DNA from: Bog-1340 sp964513515
GTDB lineage: Bacteria; Patescibacteriota; Minisyncoccia; Phycocordibacterales; GWA1-40-21
DNA length: 57,093 nucleotides
NCBI GenBank assembly: GCA_964513515.1
Contig: CAZEMP010000004.1
Coordinates: 1 to 57,093 of the forward strand
Direction: 5' to 3'
Shown here: positions 25,715-33,493 of the stretch, in pieces
Layout: each line of letters opens with the position of its first letter
How positions within the stretch are numbered: the stretch's first letter is position 1
Translations under genes and position numbers: made by a program
Notes under the pieces: model-generated
Database searches by the model: none
What the model was told of the DNA's origin: nothing
What the model saw: only the letters and a program-made list of their open reading frames with translations

Positions 25715-27043
25715 ATGAAAATTTTATTCATTTCTCGTGATCTTATTGCTGGAAATTTGGCCTATTTACTAAAAAAAGAAGGTCATGATGTTAAATTATA
25801 CGTATCTGAAAAAAAGAGAAGGCTTAATTTTGATAATCTTGTTGAAAAAACTGATAATTGGAAAAAAGAGCTAAATTGGGTTGGTAAAGATGGTCTTCTT
25901 GTTTTTGATGATGTTGGCTGGGGTAAAGATCAAGATAAATTGAGAAAAAAGGGCTATTTGGTGGTTGGTGGATCTGAACTTGGAGATAGACTTGAAACAG
26001 ATAGAGAATTTGGACAATCTATATTTAAAAAATATGGCCTTAATACTGTACCCCTTGTTGATTTTGATGATATTGAAGAGGCTATTTTATATGTGAGAAA
26101 AAACAAAGGAGCATGGGTCATTAAAAGAAATGATGGAATGTCCAAGTTTATGAGTTATGTAGGAAAATTTGATGATGGTAGAGATGTAGAAAATCTTTTA
26201 ATAAATTATCTACAAAATAAGCATCTCAAAAAAGATAAAATATCCTTGCACCAAAGAGTGGACGGAATAGAAATGGGGGTTGGAAGATTTTTCAACGGTA
26301 ATGATTGGGTTGGTCCAATAGAAATAAATTTTGAACATATAAAGTTTATGCCGAGTGATATAGGTCCGGCTACAAGTGAAATGGGTACCTTAGCCTGGTA
26401 TGATGATAATGAAAAAAATAAACTTTTCCAAGAAACTCTGGAAAAATTGAAGCCTTATTTAAAAGAGATTGGTTTTAAGGGAGATTTTGCTCTCAATTGT
26501 ATGGTCAATGAAAGTGGTGCGTATGTACTTGAAGCCACATCACGTTTTGGTTCTCCAATAATACATTTACAATCAGAAATTCAAGATTTAAAATGGTTTG
26601 ATTTTCTTCTAGCTGTTGCCAAGGGAGAAAAATATAATATGAAATGGAAAAAAGGCTATGGAATAGTTTTGGGTATGATGGTACCACCTTTTCCATACTC
26701 CAAGAATCTAAAAGAAAGTCTGTTTTGCGGCATGAATATTTATTTTAAGGATTTTTCTGACTCAGATTTTAGACATATACATTTTGAGGAGGTTTCTAAG
26801 AGAATTTGTCCAGGAAACAAAAAAGAGCTTTCTATAGACTCTGGCCTTTATTATATATCTGACAACAGAGGTTATATCTTATACATAACTGCTGTAGAAG
26901 ATACATTGGAAAAAACTCAAGAAAAAATATATAGTTTGGCAGAGAAAATAATTATACCTAAGGTGATGTACAGAAACGATATTGGTGACAATTTCAAAAA
27001 TAATCAAGAAAAAACACTAAAAAAGTGGGGTTATATAAAGTAA
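25715..27043 (+). CDS. ATP-grasp protein, GARS/PurD-like
   Basis: A 442-residue protein resembling phosphoribosylamine-glycine ligase. Visible features are an N-terminal Rossmann-like part (MKILFISRD..LAYLLKKEGHDVKLYV), VVGGSELGDRLETDREFGQ at the PurD position, the ATP-grasp core (GAWVIKRNDG, QRVDGIEMGVGRFFNG), and the metal site FALNCMVNESGAYVLEATSRFGSP. The glycine-rich catalytic loops differ from true PurD, and no other purine genes are nearby. I therefore call it a GARS-like ligase of unknown substrate. It lies between a divergent formyltransferase and the convergent SpeD-like gene. Confidence 0.75.
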   Translation: MKILFISRDLIAGNLAYLLKKEGHDVKLYVSEKKRRLNFDNLVEKTDNWKKELNWVGKDGLLVFDDVGWGKDQDKLRKKGYLVVGGSELGDRLETDREFGQSIFKKYGLNTVPLVDFDDIEEAILYVRKNKGAWVIKRNDGMSKFMSYVGKFDDGRDVENLLINYLQNKHLKKDKISLHQRVDGIEMGVGRFFNGNDWVGPIEINFEHIKFMPSDIGPATSEMGTLAWYDDNEKNKLFQETLEKLKPYLKEIGFKGDFALNCMVNESGAYVLEATSRFGSPIIHLQSEIQDLKWFDFLLAVAKGEKYNMKWKKGYGIVLGMMVPPFPYSKNLKESLFCGMNIYFKDFSDSDFRHIHFEEVSKRICPGNKKELSIDSGLYYISDNRGYILYITAVEDTLEKTQEKIYSLAEKIIIPKVMYRNDIGDNFKNNQEKTLKKWGYIK

Positions 27044-27047
27044 AACC

Positions 27048-27455
27048 TTAACTTATATTTTCTGCTGGATATTTTGTACCTCTCTTCACAAAATTTGTTT
27101 CAGTTTCTTTTAATTTAAAAGCTTCTGTAACACAATCTTTGATTAGAGAAGTGTTCATTCCATTTTTGCAAGAATAAGCATCCATACTAAGAAAACCCCT
27201 TTTTGGAAAAGTATGCATACTTATATGGCTTTCCTCTATAACAACAAAAGCGCTCCATCCCCCTGGATCTTTTTGATCATTACCTGGGGCAAAAAATATA
27301 CTTGGTTCAGCCAATTTATGCATATCGAGCTTTGATACCAAATCATTTATACAACCCAAGACTAAATCTTTATCATTTAGCCTTGTCTCTTCTCCATAAT
27401 ATCCATCGAGCATAAAATGCTCTCCAAAATTTTCTGTTTCTATATTATTTATCAT
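27048..27455 (-). CDS. speD: SpeD-family pyruvoyl decarboxylase
   Basis: A 135-residue S-adenosylmethionine decarboxylase-fold protein. The self-cleavage motif is E75-S76-H77 (EESHISMHTFPKRGF), with H81 and C96 in the expected catalytic places (MDAYSC). The chain should split at S76 to form the pyruvoyl group. In several CPR and phage lineages SpeD homologues have been reported to decarboxylate ornithine or arginine instead of AdoMet, so the substrate is open. It overlaps the preceding phage-like gene by four bases (ATGA). No spermidine synthase is seen here. Confidence 0.82.
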   Translation of the reverse strand: MINNIETENFGEHFMLDGYYGEETRLNDKDLVLGCINDLVSKLDMHKLAEPSIFFAPGNDQKDPGGWSAFVVIEESHISMHTFPKRGFLSMDAYSCKNGMNTSLIKDCVTEAFKLKETETNFVKRGTKYPAENIS

Positions 27456-27847
27456 CCTAGTCTTTTTTTATAAAATTTATTTATATAATTATTATATTTA
27501 TCCCAATCTATTCCACACTGCTCTGCCATTAGTTTTTCAATCTTTTCTGCAAACATATGCTCTTTGTGATATGGGGCACATTTATCATTGCCTGGTTCAG
27601 AAGCGTCACCTGTTTTTCTATTTTTCTCATACTCAATGTCAAATTTTGTAATTTCTTCGTCTGTTATACCTTTATTTTCACACAAAAACTGTTCTATCAT
27701 TTCATGTATTGCAACAAAAAATTCATATTGACGATTTCCCAACTCAGAGATTCTTATTTCGTCTTTATCTCCTGCTTTCCAATAATCTCCAACGGTATCA
27801 TATCTTTGATCTTTATCAGCTATAGTCTTAATTTCAATATTTAACAT
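27452..27847 (-). CDS. Phage-type hypothetical protein with HEMIE motif
   Basis: About 131 residues. It opens MLNIEIKTIADKDQRYDTVGDYW, followed by VAIHEMIEQFLCENKG (a zincin-like H-E-x-x-E helix), FDIEYEKN, GDASEPGNDKCAPYHKEHMFAEKIEKLMAEQCG. This set of blocks is familiar from uncharacterised phage proteins. The conserved His/Glu/Asp positions suggest metal binding, though no activity is known. The ATG at 27847 is preferred to a TTG at 27856. It ends in TGA, overlapping the speD start, so the two are translationally coupled. Confidence 0.65.
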   Translation of the reverse strand: MLNIEIKTIADKDQRYDTVGDYWKAGDKDEIRISELGNRQYEFFVAIHEMIEQFLCENKGITDEEITKFDIEYEKNRKTGDASEPGNDKCAPYHKEHMFAEKIEKLMAEQCGIDWDKYNNYINKFYKKRLG

Positions 27848-27883
27848 ACTTATCAATAATAACTCATTTTTTTACAAATGAAA

Positions 27884-27912
27884 GACCGCTAACTCCTCCG
27901 AAGTTAGCGGTC
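27884..27912 (-). terminator. Terminator of the GC-rich membrane protein gene
   Basis: Perfect 11-bp stem GACCGCTAACT/AGTTAGCGGTC with a 7-nt loop, followed on the minus strand by TTTCATTTG; it lies one base past the TGA stop. Confidence 0.85.
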
Positions 27913-27913
27913 A

Positions 27914-28435
27914 TCACACGAACACCATCCAGATCTTCTTGATCCCAGACAGGCCACCATACATCAAGATCGTCCACCAGCCGTTTGAGATCAAGACACT
28001 GACCAAGAAGATTCCCCAATCTCTCTCAGTCAGTCCATTGTACTGATTAGCCCCCTTTCTCATGTAGGCGATCACAATGAAAGGATCCGTGATGATGGAC
28101 AGGGCAACAACCGCAAAGAAGTCTCCTTTCCGGACCAATTTTGCGATCATCAACTTCGTCTTGCTACCCTCAAGCTCCTTGAGGGTCTTCACCGTCTCGA
28201 TGCCCAGCCAGTCCATCTTGGACCAGTCATAGAACACGAGAGTTGCGTAGCAGATGGCGAGCGAAACCACTGAAAGGGTAACCCATGTCAAAATAAACCC
28301 GTTCATTCCGCCCACCTTGCTAAACAACAGAAATGCAATCAGAGGATCCACTCCCCAATCGATGCATTTTCCGAAAAGAAAGTTTCCCATATGACCCAAA
28401 GCGAGGGTCGCGATTCTTTCTTTGTCTATTTTCAA
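27914..28435 (-). CDS. GC-rich polytopic membrane protein, unknown function
   Basis: A 173-residue protein with about four membrane segments (IAFLLFSKVGGMNGFILTWV, SVVSLAICYATLVFY, FFAVVALSIITDPFIVIAYM, WGIFLVSVLISNGWWTILMYGG). The TTG at 28435 is taken as start because AAGGGGG lies four bases before it; the ATG at residue 16 is an alternative. Third codon positions are strongly GC-rich compared with both neighbours. The gene has a textbook promoter (28503-28531), a leader hairpin (28465-28488), a strong terminator and a TGA stop, all pointing to an acquired cassette. I recognise no family. Confidence 0.7.
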   Translation of the reverse strand: MKIDKERIATLALGHMGNFLFGKCIDWGVDPLIAFLLFSKVGGMNGFILTWVTLSVVSLAICYATLVFYDWSKMDWLGIETVKTLKELEGSKTKLMIAKLVRKGDFFAVVALSIITDPFIVIAYMRKGANQYNGLTERDWGIFLVSVLISNGWWTILMYGGLSGIKKIWMVFV

Positions 28436-28464
28436 GCAACCCCCTTGATGTTGTGGATTTCAAC

Positions 28465-28488
28465 TCACCCGCTCTCTGAGCGTGGTGA
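28465..28488 (-). promoter_or_regulatory. Leader hairpin of the GC-rich membrane protein gene
   Basis: Minus-strand stem TCACC-CGCTC / GAGCG-GGTGA with loop AGA and one bulged A, in the 5' leader between the promoter and the AAGGGGG site. Confidence 0.5.
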
Positions 28489-28502
28489 TTACAACTCCTA
28501 AT

Positions 28503-28531
28503 ATTATATAAAAATATGGCACTATTGTCAA
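28503..28531 (-). promoter_or_regulatory. Perfect consensus sigma70 promoter
   Basis: On the minus strand TTGACA (28526-28531), exactly 17 bp, TATAAT (28503-28508). It drives the gene starting at 28435 and is the only fully consensus promoter I found in the window. Confidence 0.85.
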
Positions 28532-28586
28532 TAGTACGTAGTAATATATAAATATATGCGAATATACTTGGTGAAAAAATTATACT

Positions 28587-29156
28587 TTAAACTTTAAGTT
28601 TTTTTCTCAACATTAATTCGGGCTTCCCCATTGTTAGCTCTAAACCCACTTTTATATTTAGGTCTTTTATCCAATTCCAAATTTCTTCTTTAACTTTTAC
28701 TATGTCTTCTCTATCAAGAACATTATGTCTTTCAACTTCCATAAAAATACCCAGATCTTTTACATCCTCGAGAACGATTTCATAATCTTCATTTATAAAT
28801 GTAGATTTAGTATTTTCTATTCGTATTAGTTCTTCAAATCCTAATTTCTTAAAAATCTCCTCTACTTTTGAAAAATCAGATGCTTCAATCTCGTATTCAT
28901 CTGAATATAACCATATCCCATTTTTATCAAAATGATCCACCTTATAAGCAACAGAAACTTTTCCATCTTTATCTCTAATTCTGAGACAATTTTTTAACTG
29001 ACCATTTTCATCTGGTTTTAAATCATCCCTTTTGGGATCAAAATAATATACATCTAATGTCTTTTTGTCACCCAAAAACTTAAAACTATTTAGCTTTTTT
29101 AAGGCCTCTTTTTTTGAATCAAAAACTTCTACTAATATTTCAACTTCTTTTTTCAT
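28587..29156 (-). CDS. CYTH domain protein (class IV adenylate cyclase/CyaB-like)
   Basis: A 189-residue CYTH (triphosphate tunnel) protein. The opening acidic strand is KKEVEILVEV, and later strands carry the alternating charged residues (CLRIRDKDGKVSVAYKVD, LYSDEYEIEASDF, YEIVLEDVKDLGIFMEVER). Relatives bind or hydrolyse triphosphates (thiamine triphosphate, polyphosphate) or act as adenylate cyclases; the sequence does not decide. Its start overlaps the end of the HEAT-methyltransferase gene by 17 bases, so the two are coupled. Confidence 0.8.
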   Translation of the reverse strand: MKKEVEILVEVFDSKKEALKKLNSFKFLGDKKTLDVYYFDPKRDDLKPDENGQLKNCLRIRDKDGKVSVAYKVDHFDKNGIWLYSDEYEIEASDFSKVEEIFKKLGFEELIRIENTKSTFINEDYEIVLEDVKDLGIFMEVERHNVLDREDIVKVKEEIWNWIKDLNIKVGLELTMGKPELMLRKKLKV

Positions 29157-30954
29157 ATTTTTCTATAATTAATTTTATATCTTGTTTTGTATTCAAGGTA
29201 ATTCCCATCAACATTGACCAGTTTGTTTGATTTTTATAAATAATATTTTGAGCAGCATCTCTGCCAAATAAATAACCCATAACCATAGCAGATTCCTTTA
29301 GGGATGAAAATTGTAGTGGTACAATTATTCCTCTCTTAAACCATGTTAAACCACAGTTTCTTGGAGAATCAATTTTTTCTGATCTTATCGCCCTCCATTC
29401 ATCAAAATTTTTAGCTTTTATATTATCTGGAATATATTTGAACCATATATTATTTAGTTCATCGTTGAATGTTTCATCCCACCCTATTGTTACAAATATA
29501 CCATCGTCATGTAAAATTTTATATATAGCCTTTAACTCATCAATACATAGTTTTTTATCAGAAATATGACTTGGAAAGCCAAAAGAACTAATAATAAAAT
29601 TAGACTTCACTTTCAATACATTTGGTAGTTTAATAATACTTGAATTAATAACAGAAACCTTGTTTATATACTTTCTTTCTCTTTTTATATTCTTTTCAAC
29701 AAATTCGCACATGCTCTTACTTAAATCTACACCGAAAGCTTGGCCTTCATAATTAATTTTCTTTAAAATCTGCCATAGGGTTTTACCTGTACCTGTTGCT
29801 ATATCTATAGGATTAACTAAATTTTTATTCTTTAATTTTCTTAAAACTAAATCAAAGCATATATTTTCTGGATCTTCTGATTCAGAAAATATATTATATA
29901 TTGCTGGATCCTTATACCATTTATCTGATTCATCAATAATCAGACCGTTTTCGTTCTTATGCGAGTTAATTTCCAAATTTAATTGATTTTTATAGGCTGG
30001 ATTCTTTAAAAAATATATTGTCTTTGATATTTCAGATATAACAGAGTTCTCAGTTTCAACATCAAGCATTTTAAAAAGTATCTCTAAAGCATTGTCGTCA
30101 GCCACATTTCTCATTGATCTACAGGCCATCTTTCTTATTAATGGGTCATTGTCAGATAATGCCCTTTCAAGAAAGGGTCTCAAAAGCTCAGTATCGCTGT
30201 TTTGTAAAGCAAAAAATGTGTAATACCTCAATTCATAATTCTTGTGTTTAACAAGTTTCTTTAATTTCTCAAAAATTTTTTTATCTACAAAGTTTAATCT
30301 ACCAATTATCCAGCAACAATTAATAAGTATGTTATTGTCATTGCTATCTAAGAATTTATTTTTAATCTCTGGATATATTTCATTTTGTGTGTTATCAACA
30401 TTACTCAATATTAATATACCTATTATTGATTTTTTATTAGAGAGATTTTTTAAATAATATTTAAGGCTTTTGATTTTATCTGTTTTTAAGGACCTTTTCA
30501 ATAAATTCACAGCCTCTTCTACACCTATATTTTCCAGAGAAAAAGCGGCTCTCCACCAAGCGTCAGAATTCGTACTATAATTTACTACTGAATATAAATA
30601 GTCTATAACAAATTGATCCTTACGATTAAACTCACCGAATAACCAAGATAAGCCAATAGAATTATAAAGTCTTGGTAAATTTTGTATGTCTTTAAAAGCT
30701 GTAATTACTAAATCAGAATGAATATGTTGCAAAATACTTGCAATATTCCAATCATATTTCTTACCGTATGATGAAATTTTATCTATTAAATTAATAACGA
30801 TTATTTTCCTACTTTCTTCTTTTTCCTTTAGTATTACTTCTGATATCTTCAATAGTTCTTTTTCAGAAAAAATAACTTTGTCTAAAAAATCAAAATCATC
30901 TGAAGAGAGTTGCTCGATTAATTTCTGATTTTCTTTGAAAAATTTATTTTTCAT
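29140..30954 (-). CDS. HEAT-repeat protein fused to a SAM methyltransferase
   Basis: 604 residues. The N-terminal part (about 80-330) is built of HEAT-like helical pairs (NLLKRSLKTDKI.., LRYYTFFALQNSDTELLRPFLERALSDNDPLIRKMACRSM). From about residue 385 there is a class I methyltransferase with motif I PIDIATGTGKTLWQIL, acidic strand-2 end FGVDLSKSMCEFV, and FIISSFGFPSHI. The fusion suggests that the HEAT solenoid presents a macromolecular substrate to the enzyme. The target is unknown. It ends with TGA, one of the few UGA stops in the window, and overlaps the CYTH gene. Confidence 0.75.
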   Translation of the reverse strand: MKNKFFKENQKLIEQLSSDDFDFLDKVIFSEKELLKISEVILKEKEESRKIIVINLIDKISSYGKKYDWNIASILQHIHSDLVITAFKDIQNLPRLYNSIGLSWLFGEFNRKDQFVIDYLYSVVNYSTNSDAWWRAAFSLENIGVEEAVNLLKRSLKTDKIKSLKYYLKNLSNKKSIIGILILSNVDNTQNEIYPEIKNKFLDSNDNNILINCCWIIGRLNFVDKKIFEKLKKLVKHKNYELRYYTFFALQNSDTELLRPFLERALSDNDPLIRKMACRSMRNVADDNALEILFKMLDVETENSVISEISKTIYFLKNPAYKNQLNLEINSHKNENGLIIDESDKWYKDPAIYNIFSESEDPENICFDLVLRKLKNKNLVNPIDIATGTGKTLWQILKKINYEGQAFGVDLSKSMCEFVEKNIKRERKYINKVSVINSSIIKLPNVLKVKSNFIISSFGFPSHISDKKLCIDELKAIYKILHDDGIFVTIGWDETFNDELNNIWFKYIPDNIKAKNFDEWRAIRSEKIDSPRNCGLTWFKRGIIVPLQFSSLKESAMVMGYLFGRDAAQNIIYKNQTNWSMLMGITLNTKQDIKLIIEKYEKRS

Positions 30955-31020
30955 AGAAACTCCATTCTACAACATAAAGATAATTAAGTAAAGTGCTCTG
31001 TTAATATTATAAAATTATTT

Positions 31021-31407
31021 TTATGAGCACATTTCACCATCTGCCAACTGAGATGGGTCACAAAAACTGTAAGAACAATTTTCCTCCTCTTCTGTACAAC
31101 TTAGTTCTTCATTACATCCAAGTTTTTCCTCTGTATTTTCACAAGTATATATTGTTGCAGCTTTTTTACTTATATTTTTATAGTATGAAATATTTTCTGC
31201 AGGATCTTCTGAGCATTCTTCAAATTCTGGGTCACATTCATAAACAAAACAATTCTCGTAAGAAGGGTCACAAGAAACTTGAGCGACTATTTGGTAATCT
31301 TTTAAAATTACTAATTTGTAATATGTAGTACCCACTGACAAAGCTATTAGCAAGGCCAGTATTGTATAAAATATTTTATCTCCTTTACTGCTAGTTTGAT
31401 TTTCCAT
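31021..31407 (-). CDS. Membrane-anchored Cys-rich exported protein
   Basis: A 128-residue protein with a short cytoplasmic start, one membrane segment (about 13-31), and an outside part rich in Cys, Glu and Asp. Repeated units of the type C-D-P-x-Y/F-E-x-C occur (CDPSYENC, CDPEFEEC) along with CTEEEENC and CDPSQLADGEMC. Twelve cysteines suggest disulfide-stabilised repeats or metal binding. No family is recognised. It could be a client of the disulfide system encoded at 17-19 kb, by inference. Confidence 0.7.
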   Translation of the reverse strand: MENQTSSKGDKIFYTILALLIALSVGTTYYKLVILKDYQIVAQVSCDPSYENCFVYECDPEFEECSEDPAENISYYKNISKKAATIYTCENTEEKLGCNEELSCTEEEENCSYSFCDPSQLADGEMCS

Positions 31408-31444
31408 AGTTGTTTATATTATATATCTTTTTTTATTAAAAAAA

Positions 31445-31606
31445 TAGGGAGACTTAGAACATGATTACATTTCTCTCCCTCGCCTCTCAACTCGCCGTCG
31501 CTCATTTCGGGCTGGGCACCAGCTCATTCATCCCGCAAGCTTGCGGGATATCATTCCGCTGTTCGAGTCCGAGACGCAAGCAAAGCAGTTTGCTCGCTTC
31601 TCTCAG
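31445..31606 (-). repeat. tRNA-tail element C, after tRNA-Gln(CUG)
   Basis: Read from the tRNA on the minus strand: an inverted acceptor fragment GCTGAGAGA (about 31599-31607), a hairpin GCAAGCAAA..TTTGCTCGC, and an inverted T-arm copy CTCGGACTCGAAC (31561-31573). The core has the GC-rich palindrome ATCCCGCAAGCTTGCGGGAT, and the end is a direct copy of the tRNA tail at 31445-31460 (TAAGTCTCCC kept). Confidence 0.72.
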
Positions 31607-31629
31607 CAAAAATCACTGCGTTATTTTTG
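31607..31629 (-). terminator. Terminator-like hairpin after tRNA-Gln
   Basis: Stem CAAAAAT/ATTTTTG (31607-31613 with 31623-31629), immediately after the encoded CCA. Confidence 0.45.
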
Positions 31630-31630
31630 G

Positions 31631-31701
31631 CTGGGAGACTTGGACTCGAACCAAGATACACGCCTCCAGAGGGCGCGGTCCTACCATTAGACGATCTCCC
31701 A
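31631..31701 (-). tRNA. tRNA-Gln(CUG)
   Basis: A 71-nt cloverleaf with acceptor TGGGAGA/TCTCCCA, anticodon loop CTCTGGA (anticodon CTG), T-arm TTGGTTCGAGTCCAA, discriminator G. Unlike the other tRNAs here, CCA is encoded directly after the discriminator (31628-31630). Confidence 0.95.
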
Positions 31702-31801
31702 ATATCTAAACCGCTTGTAGATAAGTAGCTTTTTAGCTTCTTAGATACAAACTTAATCAGAATAGTACTTTAAAACAACAGTAATTTCAATCTGTCTTAA
31801 A

Positions 31802-32734
31802 TTAATGTTTTAAATATTTCTGAGTAGCAAGATAGCTTGCAAATATTCCCAAAACAATACCAGAGCCAAAAATTGTACCAAATATTTTTATAAAATTCTT
31901 TATATAATATTTGAATAAATTGAAGCCTTCAAAATATGTCCCATAGTAATGATTTACAAAAAATGTAACTATAAAAAATGATATAAGTATAATGGTCGCA
32001 GAAACTACACCTGATAACAGGCCGCTAACGACAAACGGCCCCTTAACGTATGCATTTGAAGCTCCAACAAGTCTCATGACGGATATTTCATCCCTTGCCA
32101 TAAAAATAGTGAGCTTGATCGTATTGTAAGTAACCACTATAGATATAAAAATAAATATTATCGCAAACCAAATACCAACCATATTTGAAGAATTTATTAT
32201 CTTAGTAAGTCTATCTATTACAATCTTATTTTGTGCATAATTGACCTTGTCTATTATCTTAGAACCGCCCTTAGAGAGTAAGCCTTTACTCATATCATCT
32301 AAATATTTTGCTATTCCAGCATATTGAGATGGTTCTTTTGCTTTGATATTTAATGTTGCCCCAAGAGGATTCACCCCGAGTTCTGTAAGTGCTTGTAATG
32401 TAAGATTGTCTCCTTTATGTTTTTCTTTAAAATTAGCTAAACCTTGTTCACTTGAAATATATTCAACCAAAGAAACTTCAGGCAAAGATTCTAAAGATTT
32501 TTTAACATTTAAAATATCACTTTCCAAGGCCTCTGTAATAAAATACACATTTACATCCACCTTATTTTTAACCTGATCTAAACTATAATTCAAAAAGCCT
32601 CCGAGCAAAATGATCGATGTCATTATAAAAAGAGTAATCGTCATTACCAAAACAGAAGACAAAGAAACAAACCCTCCTCTAAAAAAATCCTGCAATCCTG
32701 ATTTGAATATTCTTTTTATTGCTAATTTATTCAT
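31802..32734 (-). CDS. ftsX: Cell-division ABC protein FtsX
   Basis: A 310-residue FtsX with an N-terminal membrane segment (about 25-47), a large outside domain (50-180, DVNVYFITEALESDILNVKKSLESLPEV), and three C-terminal membrane segments with the ARDEISVMRLVGASNAYVKGPFV cytoplasmic loop. With FtsE it forms a complex that activates peptidoglycan hydrolases at the septum. It lies 26 bases downstream of ftsE. Confidence 0.93.
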   Translation of the reverse strand: MNKLAIKRIFKSGLQDFFRGGFVSLSSVLVMTITLFIMTSIILLGGFLNYSLDQVKNKVDVNVYFITEALESDILNVKKSLESLPEVSLVEYISSEQGLANFKEKHKGDNLTLQALTELGVNPLGATLNIKAKEPSQYAGIAKYLDDMSKGLLSKGGSKIIDKVNYAQNKIVIDRLTKIINSSNMVGIWFAIIFIFISIVVTYNTIKLTIFMARDEISVMRLVGASNAYVKGPFVVSGLLSGVVSATIILISFFIVTFFVNHYYGTYFEGFNLFKYYIKNFIKIFGTIFGSGIVLGIFASYLATQKYLKH

Positions 32735-32760
32735 ATTTATTTACTTTATTATCTCACAAA

Positions 32761-33441
32761 TTATAGAGAATATCTTCCCGTTTTATCATCACGAATTATC
32801 TTTCCTTTTTCCATTGTAACAACCCTTTTACCCAAGGAGTCAATTACTCCTTTATTGTGAGTGGTAAGAATAACAGTTGTTCCCAAATCATTTATTTTTT
32901 TTAGTATTTGAATGATCTCATTTGTATTGATCGGGTCTAGGTTTCCTGTTGGCTCATCAGCAATAATAACATCTGGCTGATTTACAATTGCACGTGCAAT
33001 AGCAACTCTCTGTTTTTCACCTCCTGAAAGTTCGTGCGGGAAATTATAAGCTTTATCCGTAAGATCCACTAGGTCAAGCACGTGCGGAACATCCGAACAA
33101 ACTTCGTCATCATACCTTCCACACATTTCCATAGCAAAAGAAATGTTCTCATAAACAGTCTTATTTGATAAAAGCTTAAAATCCTGAAAAACCGTCCCTA
33201 TTTTTCTTCTAAAATGGTGTATTTCATGTTTAGTAAGATTATTTACATCCAAAGATTCGTAAAATATTCTACCCGAAGTAGGTTTTTCTTCTACTAGCAG
33301 CATTTTTATCAAAGTAGTCTTTCCTGAACCAGAGTGTCCAACTATTGAAACAAACTCTTTGGGTTCTATTGCTAAACTGACTTCATCTAAGGCTACTGTG
33401 CCATCTGGATATACCTTTTTTACTTTGTCGAAAACTATCAT
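32761..33441 (-). CDS. ftsE: Cell-division ATPase FtsE
   Basis: A 226-residue ABC ATPase. It has Walker A GHSGSGKTT, signature LSGGEKQRVAIARA, Walker B VIIADEPTGNLD and switch His in ILTTHNKGV. It begins with the FtsE-typical DKVKKVYPDGTVALDEVSL. It is the partner of FtsX, directly downstream. Confidence 0.95.
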   Translation of the reverse strand: MIVFDKVKKVYPDGTVALDEVSLAIEPKEFVSIVGHSGSGKTTLIKMLLVEEKPTSGRIFYESLDVNNLTKHEIHHFRRKIGTVFQDFKLLSNKTVYENISFAMEMCGRYDDEVCSDVPHVLDLVDLTDKAYNFPHELSGGEKQRVAIARAIVNQPDVIIADEPTGNLDPINTNEIIQILKKINDLGTTVILTTHNKGVIDSLGKRVVTMEKGKIIRDDKTGRYSL

Positions 33442-33493
33442 TATCTAGCAATTATATCATATTAGACAATACAGAAACAAGAATAATGTTAGA

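Noticed and set aside
31461..31709. 82-codon frame across tRNA-Gln and element C
   Set aside because: It overlaps a tRNA on the other strand and the repeat element, with no ribosome-binding site or protein character.
12165..31745. Short AAGCTAA/AGCTT-rich stretches between genes (e.g. 12176, 15432, 16563, 31729)
   Set aside because: They are low-complexity AT-rich variants without fixed length or structure; I could not make a consistent element of them.
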